Origin: a bacterium
Lineage (GTDB): Bacteria > Patescibacteriota > Minisyncoccia > UBA6257 > GWB1-50-10
Direction of reading: 5' to 3'
NCBI GenBank assembly: GCA_021813265.1
Contig: JAKALF010000016.1
Location: 1 to 14,724, forward strand
Length of the DNA: 14,724 nucleotides
Shown: one piece after another, positions 5,713 through 12,824 of the stretch
Layout: each line of letters opens with the position of its first letter
Numbering within the stretch: position 1 is the stretch's first letter
Program-made: the position numbers and the translations under genes
The notes under the pieces: model-generated
The model's database searches: none
The model's input: only the letters and a program-made list of their open reading frames with translations
Told to the model about the DNA's origin: nothing

Positions 5713-6663
5713 TCAACCATCACAGAACTGCTCGCCGAAGAGGTGCTGTACCGCGCGGCAGCCGCCCTTGCACGTTTTATTTGCGCACGAACCGCAGGTC
5801 GGTATTTCCTTGCGGTACTCCTCCATCTTGTTGCCGTTCCATATGGCTTCCAGACTCTGCTCCCGAATATTTCCACGCACGTCCCAGAAGGTTGTAGGGC
5901 ACCCCGTCACATCCCCGTTTGCGAGAATAGTCACGAGGTTCTTCCCCGCCTGACACCCCTCCCATGGCGCGTTGTGGCGCATTGGATGATCGTACCCGAA
6001 GCAGTTGTCCGGAACGATCTCCATCTCGCCCACCGTTACCGCCTGCCATCCGAGAATCGTATCGGCGAGAGTGTATATCCGCTCCTTGCCAATAAATTTT
6101 TCCTTCAGCATATATCCGGCAGGCAGGCCAATCTGGATCGACCAAACAGGAACCTTGAGCGACCGGAGCATGGCGAATATGTCGTCGAGATCGCCCCAGT
6201 TCTCAGTTGTCACGGTTGTGATCACCGTCCGATATATCGCGCTCTCCTCCTCAAGGATCTCTATGAGCTTCCCGAACGAACCGGCGCGGCGATTTAGGTC
6301 GTGGGAATGTTTCATCCCGTCCACGCTCAAGGACAGCGCTAGCCGCTCCTTATTCGGCATTTCCTCAAGTATCTCAAGTAGGCGCTTTCCGTACCATCCA
6401 TTCGAAATCTGCCGCACCATCGTGAACCGAGTGAGGGCGACTCCCAGCAATTCGCGCCAATCCTTCCGCGTCGTAAATTCACCACCCGAGAGGACCAAGC
6501 GCCGGACGCCGAGATCATAAAGATCACCAAAGAGATTGAGCATCTCTTGTGTTTCAAGCTCCCTACCCCTTTCTGCGTGCGGGCCCGACTCCACACCGCA
6601 GTGTTTGCAGGTCATGTTGCACCGCAGGGTCGTTTCAATCGAAGCAAATTCAGGTTTCATCAT
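5713..6663 (-). CDS. Radical SAM/SPASM peptide-maturase-like enzyme
   Basis: An AdoMet radical enzyme of about 316 aa. C15-x3-C19-x2-C22 (LRCNMTCKHCG) binds the AdoMet [4Fe-4S] cluster and LSGGE (58-62) is the GGE motif. The C-terminus is a full SPASM domain: C237-x12-G-x4-C255 (ANGDVTGCP), then GNI and IWN landmarks, then C290-x2-C293-x4-C298-x3-C302 (CGSCANKTCKGGC) and C314. These Cys would hold two auxiliary clusters. SPASM proteins commonly install carbon-carbon or thioether links in ribosomal peptides; some are sugar or anaerobic sulfatase-maturing enzymes. No PqqD-like recognition domain is fused. The start at ATG 6663 has AAGGAGG 6 nt upstream and overlaps the preceding stop (TGATG); GTG 6666 is possible. 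The gene is clearly GC-richer than its neighbours, suggesting transfer. Confidence 0.88.
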   Translation of the reverse strand: MMKPEFASIETTLRCNMTCKHCGVESGPHAERGRELETQEMLNLFGDLYDLGVRRLVLSGGEFTTRKDWRELLGVALTRFTMVRQISNGWYGKRLLEILEEMPNKERLALSLSVDGMKHSHDLNRRAGSFGKLIEILEEESAIYRTVITTVTTENWGDLDDIFAMLRSLKVPVWSIQIGLPAGYMLKEKFIGKERIYTLADTILGWQAVTVGEMEIVPDNCFGYDHPMRHNAPWEGCQAGKNLVTILANGDVTGCPTTFWDVRGNIREQSLEAIWNGNKMEEYRKEIPTCGSCANKTCKGGCRAVQHLFGEQFCDG

Positions 6664-6944
6664 CACACGCCTCCTTTTTTCAGGCGATCGAGGAGTTTTC
6701 TCGCCATATCCTTCAAATCGGTGAGGCCTGTAATTTTTTTGTCCAATTCCATAATTAGTTCATCAAGTAATTGAACTTCCCTCTCTTTCTTTTCGATAAT
6801 CAACTCCGGATTTTTTTTGGTCGGCCGATCGCCGCCCCCTTCTTCATCCCTTTTGCCACTAAACCGAGATCCAGCACCCGTAATGCTGTTCGTAGAAAAC
6901 CACAGAACTGGAGCGGGAATAAGTGGGTTTAATAGACGTACCAT
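6663..6944 (-). CDS. 93-aa small protein overlapping the radical SAM gene; candidate RiPP precursor or partner
   Basis: The protein has three parts. Residues 1-27 are hydrophobic and Pro/aromatic-rich (NPLIPAPVLWFSTNS, then ITGAGSRF). Residues 28-45 are charged and glycine-rich (GKRDEEGGGDRP). Residues 46-93 are an amphipathic helix with regular Leu/Ile (LLDELIMELDKKI), likely a coiled coil. The 3' end (encoding KKGG) carries the SD of the radical SAM gene and the stop overlaps its start, so the two are tightly coupled. AAGGAGG precedes ATG 6944. Small proteins beside SPASM enzymes are often substrates, but core peptides are usually C-terminal, whereas here the unusual segment is N-terminal. 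A helper or recognition protein is the main alternative. Confidence 0.65.
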   Translation of the reverse strand: MVRLLNPLIPAPVLWFSTNSITGAGSRFSGKRDEEGGGDRPTKKNPELIIEKKEREVQLLDELIMELDKKITGLTDLKDMARKLLDRLKKGGV

Positions 6945-6974
6945 ATCGAACCTCCTTATATTAAATTGTTAAAT

Positions 6975-7108
6975 AACGAAAACGCCTCCAACGGGGAGGC
7001 GGGGTTGATTTCGAAGTTTATCTTTCGGCTTTACTTCAAACGCAAACCTGCCTCTCTTTGGAAGAGTACGCAAAGCCGAAAAAGTATGAATTTATACGGA
7101 TCATGATT
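6975..7108 (-). ncRNA. Structured leader RNA or small RNA ending at an intrinsic terminator
   Basis: From the predicted start near 7108 the minus-strand transcript would form a 10-bp perfect closing stem (UUUCGGCUUU 7081-7072 with AAAGCCGAAA 7032-7023). Inside it is a CUCUU/AAGAG hairpin with a 3-nt loop (7066-7054). The terminator at 7001-6983 follows. GAGGCAGG (7054-7047) can pair 7 of 8 with CCCGCCUC (7003-6996), the 5' arm of the terminator, so an antiterminator is possible. UUUGAAGU beside the closing stem can pair with ACUUCGAAA downstream as an alternative fold. I do not recognise a known riboswitch class. It is either an attenuator for the 93-aa/radical SAM genes or a free small RNA. 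Confidence 0.45.
6983..7001 (-). terminator. Terminator hairpin in the leader of the 93-aa gene
   Basis: CGCCTCC and GGAGGCG form a perfect 7-bp stem around a 5-nt loop, followed on the minus strand by TTTTCGTTATTT. It lies 138 nt past the murG stop and 38 nt before the 93-aa start. It can end murG operon transcripts, and it sits inside the leader made by the promoter at 7142-7115, so it can also act as an attenuator. Confidence 0.75.
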
Positions 7109-7114
7109 TTTAAC

Positions 7115-7142
7115 AGTATAGCATATACTTCAAATGTGTCAA
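7115..7142 (-). promoter_or_regulatory. Strong promoter overlapping the murG stop codon
   Basis: A perfect TTGACA (7142-7137), a 16-nt spacer and TATACT (7120-7115) with a TGC extended -10. The -35 box overlaps the murG stop codon. It points toward the leader RNA, the 93-aa gene and the radical SAM gene, giving a leader of about 165 nt. This is the best-matching promoter in the window. Confidence 0.8.
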
Positions 7143-8272
7143 ACAGCTTTAGACAATTTAAGTATTTCATCCGCGATGAGTTCCGAGGCATCGGGTTTAA
7201 AAAAGGCCCTTCCCCTCTCCCCCATCTCTTTTATTCTCTCGGGATTCTCGAGAATGGAATCTATTTCTTGCGTAAGGAGGTTTAGGGTAAGATTGGTTTC
7301 TTCAATTACGACAGTGCTCCCCGATTTTTCGTATTCATAGGCATTCACAAGCTGATGATTCCCCGCTGATCGAGGAAGGGGAACAAGAATCGAAGGTTTT
7401 CCAAATGCCGCGATTTCATATATAGCGCTTGATCCCGCGCGAGATATAACAATATCAGCGGCGGCAAGAATCTTTTTCATCATCATCTCATTTAGAAAGC
7501 CGGCGTATTGATACCGCTTTTTTGTCTGATCGCTTTCTCCTTGCAACACGGAACCAATGGCTGAGAGAGCTTCGTCTTCATTTACCTCCCCCACTTGATG
7601 AAACAGCTGATATTTCAAAAGAAGTTCTTTGAGATGGGAAAAAATAAATTCATTGATAGGCGTTGCTCCTTGAGATCCCCCCAAAATTACAAGAAGTGGA
7701 TTGTTAATGTTAAACCCAAAATATTCTCGAGCGGCTTCTTTTTTCGGAATATCTCGGACGAGACTAGAACGCACGGGATTGCCTGTAAGGGCAATCTTTT
7801 TCTCCGGAAAATATTGAGCCGCGTGTTCAAAAGATATCGCGATTCGCTTTGCAAAAAATTTCGAGAGTTTCGCGTTCAAACTCGGGACCGAGTCTGATTC
7901 GTGGATAATCACGGGGATCATGTAAAACCAAGCGGCGAAAATAACCGGAAAGGATCCCGGACCTCCTTTTGAAAAAACCACGTCGGGCATAAGAAGATAC
8001 ATTCTCCAAAGCATTTGGACAAGGGAAAAAAAGAATTTGGGAATATCCAAAATAGTGAGCGGTGAAACATACCGTCTTAATTTGCTTGAGATAACGGGAT
8101 AGGGACGAACATGGTATTTCCTGACCATGTTAAAGACTGAGTCATTTTTGGGACCTATATAATAGACAAGTATGTCGTCCGAGCTTTTTTTTATAACCTC
8201 CTCAAGCACCGCGAGAAGCGGATAGATATGCCCTCCCGTCCCCCCGCCTGTGAATACGATTCTTCGAATCAT
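7139..8272 (-). CDS. murG: UDP-N-acetylglucosamine--lipid I N-acetylglucosaminyltransferase
   Basis: Transfers GlcNAc from UDP-GlcNAc to lipid I, making lipid II on the inner face of the membrane. The length, 377 aa, is slightly above the usual 350-360. The N-terminal glycine loop is TGGGTGGH (8-15), and the second family signature is GGSQGA (about 195-200) with INEFI. The donor-site region is RAGSSAIYEIAAFGKPSILV followed by NHQLVNA, which matches the H-Q-x-x-N-A consensus. A hydrophobic patch near residues 65-95 (SPLTILDIPKFFFSLVQ) fits membrane association. The gene starts 4 nt after the ftsW stop with no SD, so it depends on operon translation. It is the last gene of the cell-wall operon, and a promoter for the next unit overlaps its stop. 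Confidence 0.96.
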   Translation of the reverse strand: MIRRIVFTGGGTGGHIYPLLAVLEEVIKKSSDDILVYYIGPKNDSVFNMVRKYHVRPYPVISSKLRRYVSPLTILDIPKFFFSLVQMLWRMYLLMPDVVFSKGGPGSFPVIFAAWFYMIPVIIHESDSVPSLNAKLSKFFAKRIAISFEHAAQYFPEKKIALTGNPVRSSLVRDIPKKEAAREYFGFNINNPLLVILGGSQGATPINEFIFSHLKELLLKYQLFHQVGEVNEDEALSAIGSVLQGESDQTKKRYQYAGFLNEMMMKKILAAADIVISRAGSSAIYEIAAFGKPSILVPLPRSAGNHQLVNAYEYEKSGSTVVIEETNLTLNLLTQEIDSILENPERIKEMGERGRAFFKPDASELIADEILKLSKAV

Positions 8273-8276
8273 AAAT

Positions 8277-9395
8277 TTAATGTTTTCTGTATCTTGATAT
8301 ATTGACCATCATACCACACATGGTTAAAAGAACAGCCAATGCCGTTCCTCCATAACTTACAAACGGAAGCGGCATGCCCGTAAGAGGGAGAATACCCGAA
8401 ATAGCCGCGATATTAACAAATGCTTGAAGACATATAAGGGTGATAAACCCCACAACAACCAACCTCCCAAAACTATCAGGAGCTTCTTTGGCTATTCTCA
8501 GTCCTCTCCATATGAACATAAGAAAGATGAGGATAAAGGCCATGGTTCCAAGAAATCCGAGTTCTTCGCCAAGAACCGCGAAGATAGAATCTCCTATAGG
8601 TTCCGGCAAGTAATGAAGTTTGGTGGTTGATTGACCGTACCCTACGCCCGTAAAACCTCCCGACCCTATGGCAATAAGCGCCTGATTGATATGATATCCG
8701 CTCGAAAGTTCATTGGCCGCCGAAGGGCGGAAAAACGTCATAACGCGTTCTAAACGATAGGGGGTAAAATACACGACAAGCCCAATCGCCACTAACGCGA
8801 TGAGAAGCGCTACCGCGAGAAACTTTATTTTCGCCCCAGCGGTAAAATATGTAAAAAGAGCGGCCGCGAGAATCAGAATCGCTATAGACGTGGAAGGCTG
8901 GAGAATAATAAGAGTCATAATAAATCCCGTAATAAGGAGAAAGGGTAGAAATCCTTCAGAAAGACTTTTATTCCTCTCTTTTTTCCTGCTAATCCACGCG
9001 GCAAGATACGCGAAAAACGAAAACTTCAAGAGCTCAGCGGGCTGAAAGGTAAAGGATCCCAATTGTATCCATCGGTCGCTTCCCTTCGCGCTAAATCCTA
9101 AGGGCGTGAAGATTAAAAGCAAAAAGAGGATGCTTATCGCTAAAATGGGCATAGACCATTTTTCAAATCTTCTGTAGTAAATGAGAAAGGTCGCGAAGAA
9201 CCCTATGATTCCTGGAACAAGACCATAAAGAATTTGATGAACTAAATAGTAATAACTATCTCCAAAACGCGCCTTTCCAAGATCGGAAGAAGCGCTCGTG
9301 AGCATAACAAGTCCAAAGGCGATTAAAACGAGAACGAACGCTATAAAAACATAATCTGGAGAAGATGTTTTTTTGGGAGCGCGTATGTTTACCAT
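8277..9395 (-). CDS. ftsW: SEDS peptidoglycan glycosyltransferase (FtsW/RodA family)
   Basis: Membrane polymerase that joins lipid II disaccharides into glycan strands, normally with a partner class B PBP (none is in view). The protein is 372 aa with about ten hydrophobic helices after a short basic N-terminus (MVNIRAPKKTSS). Family landmarks are GSDRWIQLGSFTFQPAEL, the large outer loop with SSGYHINQALIAIGSGGFTG and GYGQST, then LPEPIGDSIFAVLGEELG, whose Asp is the catalytic residue in SEDS proteins. LPLTGMPLPFVSYGG is at the C-terminus. FtsW (division) and RodA (elongation) cannot be told apart by motif here, but placement between mraY and murG favours FtsW. The start overlaps the previous stop by one base (TAATG). 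Confidence 0.93.
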   Translation of the reverse strand: MVNIRAPKKTSSPDYVFIAFVLVLIAFGLVMLTSASSDLGKARFGDSYYYLVHQILYGLVPGIIGFFATFLIYYRRFEKWSMPILAISILFLLLIFTPLGFSAKGSDRWIQLGSFTFQPAELLKFSFFAYLAAWISRKKERNKSLSEGFLPFLLITGFIMTLIILQPSTSIAILILAAALFTYFTAGAKIKFLAVALLIALVAIGLVVYFTPYRLERVMTFFRPSAANELSSGYHINQALIAIGSGGFTGVGYGQSTTKLHYLPEPIGDSIFAVLGEELGFLGTMAFILIFLMFIWRGLRIAKEAPDSFGRLVVVGFITLICLQAFVNIAAISGILPLTGMPLPFVSYGGTALAVLLTMCGMMVNISRYRKH

Positions 9396-10861
9396 TATCT
9401 CTGAGGCGTAAGCGCCATACCAGGAAAGACCTTTCGTATTTCTCCTTCCTCAATAATATGGACGCCGTTAATAAACAGGTGTTCAAGATTAAAATCTTTC
9501 AACACAACGACATCGGCATAATTTCCCTCTATAAGAGCTCCTCGTTTCGCGATACCAAATTTCTTCGCGGGAAGAGAGGTCATCTTCTCAATTTTTCTCT
9601 CAAGAGTTAGCGAATCGTTTTCCTTACATGATTTAAGAAACGAAAATGGCGTTTCTTTTCCGGAATCCCGCGCCCTTCCCCATGTATAGAGCGTCCGAGG
9701 GAACCCAAGAAGTCTTCCATGCAAGGTTGAATTTGGTGAAAGCGCGAGAAAATACGCGCGTAAAGTTGAAATATTCATAACATGAAGAAGAGCCTCTCCG
9801 TATGAAGATCCCCTATTCTCCGCGATGGATGAAATACTCTTCCCTTCAAAAAATTGGAACGCGGGATCGGCGATTCCTTCGACGGAAAGTTTGAATTTCT
9901 GAAAGGCATTGAACGTCCTCATGAGCCGACCTTTACGACTCGGAGACGTAAGAGTTTTTAGAGTTTCACGATCGTTTTCTCCAAACGCCCATGGAGGAAG
10001 GAGTTCGCGCGCGTGCACGGGAACGCGGGAGAATGGAACTATATCCATATGAACATTGTTTTTTTGAGAAAGCGTTTCGATAAAGGATGTTATCTTTTTT
10101 TGCGTAAAGGAAGAATCGAGTAGGGTCAAAACATGACTTATTTCCATGTTCACGCCCTTTTTAGGAGAAAAACGAAGTATTTCTTCAAATGCTTTAGCGA
10201 TAGCGTTAGCAGGAGGATGAATCACGCAAACTCGTTTCATGGATTCCGCTATGGGCGCGAAATCCGCTATTTCATAATATGGAGCGTGTTCATGGGTTGT
10301 GTGCCCGTATCCGATCGAAATACCAAAAGCTCCTTCAAAAAGAGCGGTTTTCGTAAGATGTTCAAAATAGTTTTTTTCTTTTGAATTTAATTCTTTTGAT
10401 TCGTCTTCAGACACAAGCGTTTTTATCGTTCTTGCTCCCACAAGCGTCCCGATATTGGTTGATACGGTTCCATGAAGAGTCTTGAGAAAACACTTCACGC
10501 TGTTCCCGTTGTGGACCATGGAGGAACGGGCGCTGTGAGGAAGAGTAAATTCAAGTGATTTTTTAGAAAATGGAGCAAAGGATACTCCATCATTCCCTAC
10601 AATCTGAGTTGTTATACCTTGACGTATAACGGATTCTTGTAAAGGATCCCAAAAGAGAGAAAATGATTTATCAGCATACGATCCCACGTCAACGATTCCG
10701 GGCATGATGATAGCTCCCGTCGCGTCAATGGATTCGTCCGCTTTATGAGAAAACACGGAATCGATCTTCGCGATATGTCCGTTTTTTATCAAAATGTTTT
10801 TCTGTACGGGTTTTCCTCCCGTTCCGTCATATATGAGCCCGTTTTTTATGAGCGTGGTCAT
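9395..10861 (-). CDS. Amidohydrolase-fold protein (D-aminoacylase-like) lacking key metal ligands
   Basis: 488 aa, collinear with N-acyl-D-amino-acid deacylases: a small beta domain (LIKNGLIYDGTG), the barrel start IMPGIVDV, GAFGISIGYG, MEISHV, LHGRLLGFPRTL and the closing GNYADVVVL/LFINGVHIIEEGEI. Active-site positions are changed. The usual VHxHxD after PGxxD reads V59-G60-S61-Y62-A63-D64, losing both His. GNCG, whose Cys bridges the metals, reads GND91G. The late catalytic Asp (GSDG) appears as SPNS. The two barrel His in VIHPP and ISHV remain. It may be a pseudo-enzyme with a structural or binding role, or use a different centre. It sits between mraY (3-nt gap) and ftsW (1-nt overlap), where murD often lies, so a wall-precursor or D-amino-acid link is plausible but unproven. 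The gene is intact. Confidence 0.75.
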   Translation of the reverse strand: MTTLIKNGLIYDGTGGKPVQKNILIKNGHIAKIDSVFSHKADESIDATGAIIMPGIVDVGSYADKSFSLFWDPLQESVIRQGITTQIVGNDGVSFAPFSKKSLEFTLPHSARSSMVHNGNSVKCFLKTLHGTVSTNIGTLVGARTIKTLVSEDESKELNSKEKNYFEHLTKTALFEGAFGISIGYGHTTHEHAPYYEIADFAPIAESMKRVCVIHPPANAIAKAFEEILRFSPKKGVNMEISHVLTLLDSSFTQKKITSFIETLSQKNNVHMDIVPFSRVPVHARELLPPWAFGENDRETLKTLTSPSRKGRLMRTFNAFQKFKLSVEGIADPAFQFFEGKSISSIAENRGSSYGEALLHVMNISTLRAYFLALSPNSTLHGRLLGFPRTLYTWGRARDSGKETPFSFLKSCKENDSLTLERKIEKMTSLPAKKFGIAKRGALIEGNYADVVVLKDFNLEHLFINGVHIIEEGEIRKVFPGMALTPQR

Positions 10862-10864
10862 ATG

Positions 10865-11911
10865 TTATACAAATCGCGCGAGAAAAAAAAGCACCAAACC
10901 GACACTAGTCGCTATGCCTTGAATGATCCAGAATCGCATCGTTACCCTACTCTCGGGCCAACCTATGGCTTCAAAATGATGGTGTATCGGCGTGGAAAGA
11001 AATATTTTTTTCTTCCTGATTTTTTTACTCGTAAGCTGAACGATAACGGAAAGGGATTCAAAGATAAGAATGAATCCAAAGAATGGGAGAAAGAAAGCGG
11101 TGTTGGTAAGCATAACCATAACCCCTAAGGTGATTCCGAGCGACATGGAACCCGTGTCTCCCATGAAAAAACGGGCAGGATGAATATTATACCAAAGAAA
11201 GGCGATAAGCGATCCCAAGATCGTGGCGTTCATGGCGGCAAGGTCATACTTTCCCGTCACAAAAGCGACTACAGAAAGAGCCATGAAAGCAAAAAACATA
11301 ATTCCCCCCGCGAGTCCGTCAAGCCCATCGGTTTCATTCGCCGAAAACGCGCTCGCGACAAGGATAAAAATAAAAAAGGGTATGTACCACCATCCTATTG
11401 TCACGTAGCCGATAAAGGGGATAAAAAGGGTCGTCCACGCGAGTTTTACGTAAAACCACCAGGCCCCGATCGTGGAAACAAGGGTATAAATAAGAAGTTT
11501 CTGTTTCACGCTTAATCCCCCCTTATGAGGTCCCTTGCCTAGAATTCCAAACACATCGTCTATAAGACCCACGATGGCCGCGAAAAGAAGCGCCGCGAGG
11601 GGGAGATAGGTTTCCGATCTGCTCACAAAATTAAAATACGATCCGAACCCTCCAAAAAAAACGTTGAATAGAAAAAAAACCAGCGCGACAAGGATGACCG
11701 TGAGCCAGATAATAATTCCACCCATCGTGGGAGTATTACCCTTGTCCTTGTGAAGACTGTAAAACACGGGGGCGCTTGTAGCGTCGCGTATATTGGTTTT
11801 TTTAATATTAAACTTTTCCAAAAATCGAACCACGAAGGGCGTGATTATAAGCGCAACCACGAAAGCAAGCGCGAAAAGAAGGAGAATACGAACAGCTTCA
11901 AATATAATCAT
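10865..11911 (-). CDS. mraY: Phospho-N-acetylmuramoyl-pentapeptide transferase
   Basis: Moves phospho-MurNAc-pentapeptide from UDP to undecaprenyl phosphate, forming lipid I. 348 aa with about ten membrane helices. Family motifs in order: NTPTMGGIIIW, LIDDVFGI followed by GLSVKQKL (the Asp pair that binds metal), NETDGLDGLAGG (usual N-L-T-D-G-L-D-G-L, here with Glu), GDTGSMSLG, and the histidine cluster PIHHHFEAIGWPE near the C-terminus. The catalytic residues look complete. It starts 4 nt after the carboxypeptidase stop; only a weak AAGG lies about 15 nt upstream. It is the first membrane step of the operon, with ftsW and murG two and three genes downstream. Confidence 0.96.
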   Translation of the reverse strand: MIIFEAVRILLLFALAFVVALIITPFVVRFLEKFNIKKTNIRDATSAPVFYSLHKDKGNTPTMGGIIIWLTVILVALVFFLFNVFFGGFGSYFNFVSRSETYLPLAALLFAAIVGLIDDVFGILGKGPHKGGLSVKQKLLIYTLVSTIGAWWFYVKLAWTTLFIPFIGYVTIGWWYIPFFIFILVASAFSANETDGLDGLAGGIMFFAFMALSVVAFVTGKYDLAAMNATILGSLIAFLWYNIHPARFFMGDTGSMSLGITLGVMVMLTNTAFFLPFFGFILIFESLSVIVQLTSKKIRKKKIFLSTPIHHHFEAIGWPESRVTMRFWIIQGIATSVGLVLFFLARFV

Positions 11912-11915
11912 AGAT

Positions 11916-12824
11916 TTATTGTACCTTATATGCTTGTTTTACCCAACGGAGCATATCATGAACTTCCCGTATCCTATCCTTGCTTCCTAAAATAATGACC
12001 CCTACCCGTCTTGTTCCAAAAGAAAAGACCGCCGCGAGATTTTCTCCCGCCTTCGGAGACGTTCCTGTTTTTCCTCCCAAGAAATCGGGGTCGACAACCA
12101 GAGAATCAATATTGGTGATAATCCTGCTGTTTACATCATTGATTGCTTGCACCGGAAAGGTTTGAAGGCGCGTCCACGAAATAATATCGGGATCTTTTTC
12201 GATGACATACTTCAAAAGTTTCAGCATATCGTCTGCCGTTGTTGTATTATTATCATCAAGTCCTGAGGCGTCGTTTACGATCGTTTCTTGGAGACCAATT
12301 TCCCGAGCTTTTTTTCTCATCATATTTACAAACGCTTCTTTTCCCCCTCCAAATTCTTCAAACGCCGCCGCGGCGTCATTACTTGAGACCATAAGCATGA
12401 TTTTTAAAAGATCGCGAGCGGTATATACCTCTCCGCTTTTCAAATCCCCCGCGATTCCTTCCGTTTCCACCGCTCTTTGGGTTATGGGAATTTTAGTATT
12501 TAATCCTATTTGTTCCGTAACGACAACGGCCGTGAGAAGTTTTGTAAGAGAAGCCATGGGCCACGCTTCATGTATTTTGTAACGAAAAAATGGAAAACCG
12601 TCATTGAGAGATTCGATAAGGAGAGCTTGAGAAGGGACGGCTGGATCTAAGACGCTCCAATCTCGAATGGGGTCTTGGGGAAAGGGCGCTTCGGAAGGAG
12701 TTGAAGTCGCTTTGGTGCTTTTTAAATTTCCGTTAGACGACGATGTATAGAAAAAAATAAGGATTAAAAGCGCGCAGATTAAAACTGCGCCAGATATCGC
12801 GGCCATTTTTATTCGTATACTCAT
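11916..12824 (-). CDS. D-alanyl-D-alanine carboxypeptidase (PBP5/6 family, peptidase S11)
   Basis: Removes the terminal D-Ala from pentapeptide stems and so limits cross-linking. 302 aa. One N-terminal hydrophobic helix (about 8-26, GAVLICALLILIFFY) exports and probably anchors it; there is no clear cleavage site. The three penicillin-binding motifs are intact: S92-L-T-K95 (PMASLTKLLTAVV), S146-S-N148 (VSSNDAAAAFEE) and K251-T-G253 (GGKTGTSPKAGENL). The protein stops soon after the catalytic domain, without the beta-rich C-terminal domain and amphipathic anchor of PBP5, which fits N-terminal anchoring. The start overlaps the scpB stop (ATGA). Presence in the operon with mraY, ftsW and murG fits a wall-trimming role. 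Confidence 0.9.
   Translation of the reverse strand: MSIRIKMAAISGAVLICALLILIFFYTSSSNGNLKSTKATSTPSEAPFPQDPIRDWSVLDPAVPSQALLIESLNDGFPFFRYKIHEAWPMASLTKLLTAVVVTEQIGLNTKIPITQRAVETEGIAGDLKSGEVYTARDLLKIMLMVSSNDAAAAFEEFGGGKEAFVNMMRKKAREIGLQETIVNDASGLDDNNTTTADDMLKLLKYVIEKDPDIISWTRLQTFPVQAINDVNSRIITNIDSLVVDPDFLGGKTGTSPKAGENLAAVFSFGTRRVGVIILGSKDRIREVHDMLRWVKQAYKVQ

Noticed and set aside
5708..5717. TTGACA with a TGACATGTCA palindrome before the 108-aa gene
   Set aside because: No -10 box lies at a workable distance, and the sequence overlaps the radical SAM stop codon, so neither a promoter nor an operator is supported.
5593..6297. 234-codon open frame on the plus strand opposite the radical SAM gene
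   Set aside because: The opposite frame has full radical SAM and SPASM motifs; this one has no domain features and is explained by the high GC of the region.
6005..6520. 171-codon plus-strand frame in the same region
   Set aside because: Also a shadow of the radical SAM gene, with serine- and arginine-rich low-information sequence.
7040..7072. Resemblance of the leader to a SAM-I riboswitch (CUCUU...AGAGAGGCAGG)
   Set aside because: Only the first short block is similar. The downstream core expected for SAM-I (the AUGAAA and GCAACC region) is absent.
10745..11515. Long plus-strand frames opposite mraY and the amidohydrolase (127 and 111 codons)
   Set aside because: Lys/Arg-rich translations with no motifs; mraY on the other strand is unambiguous.
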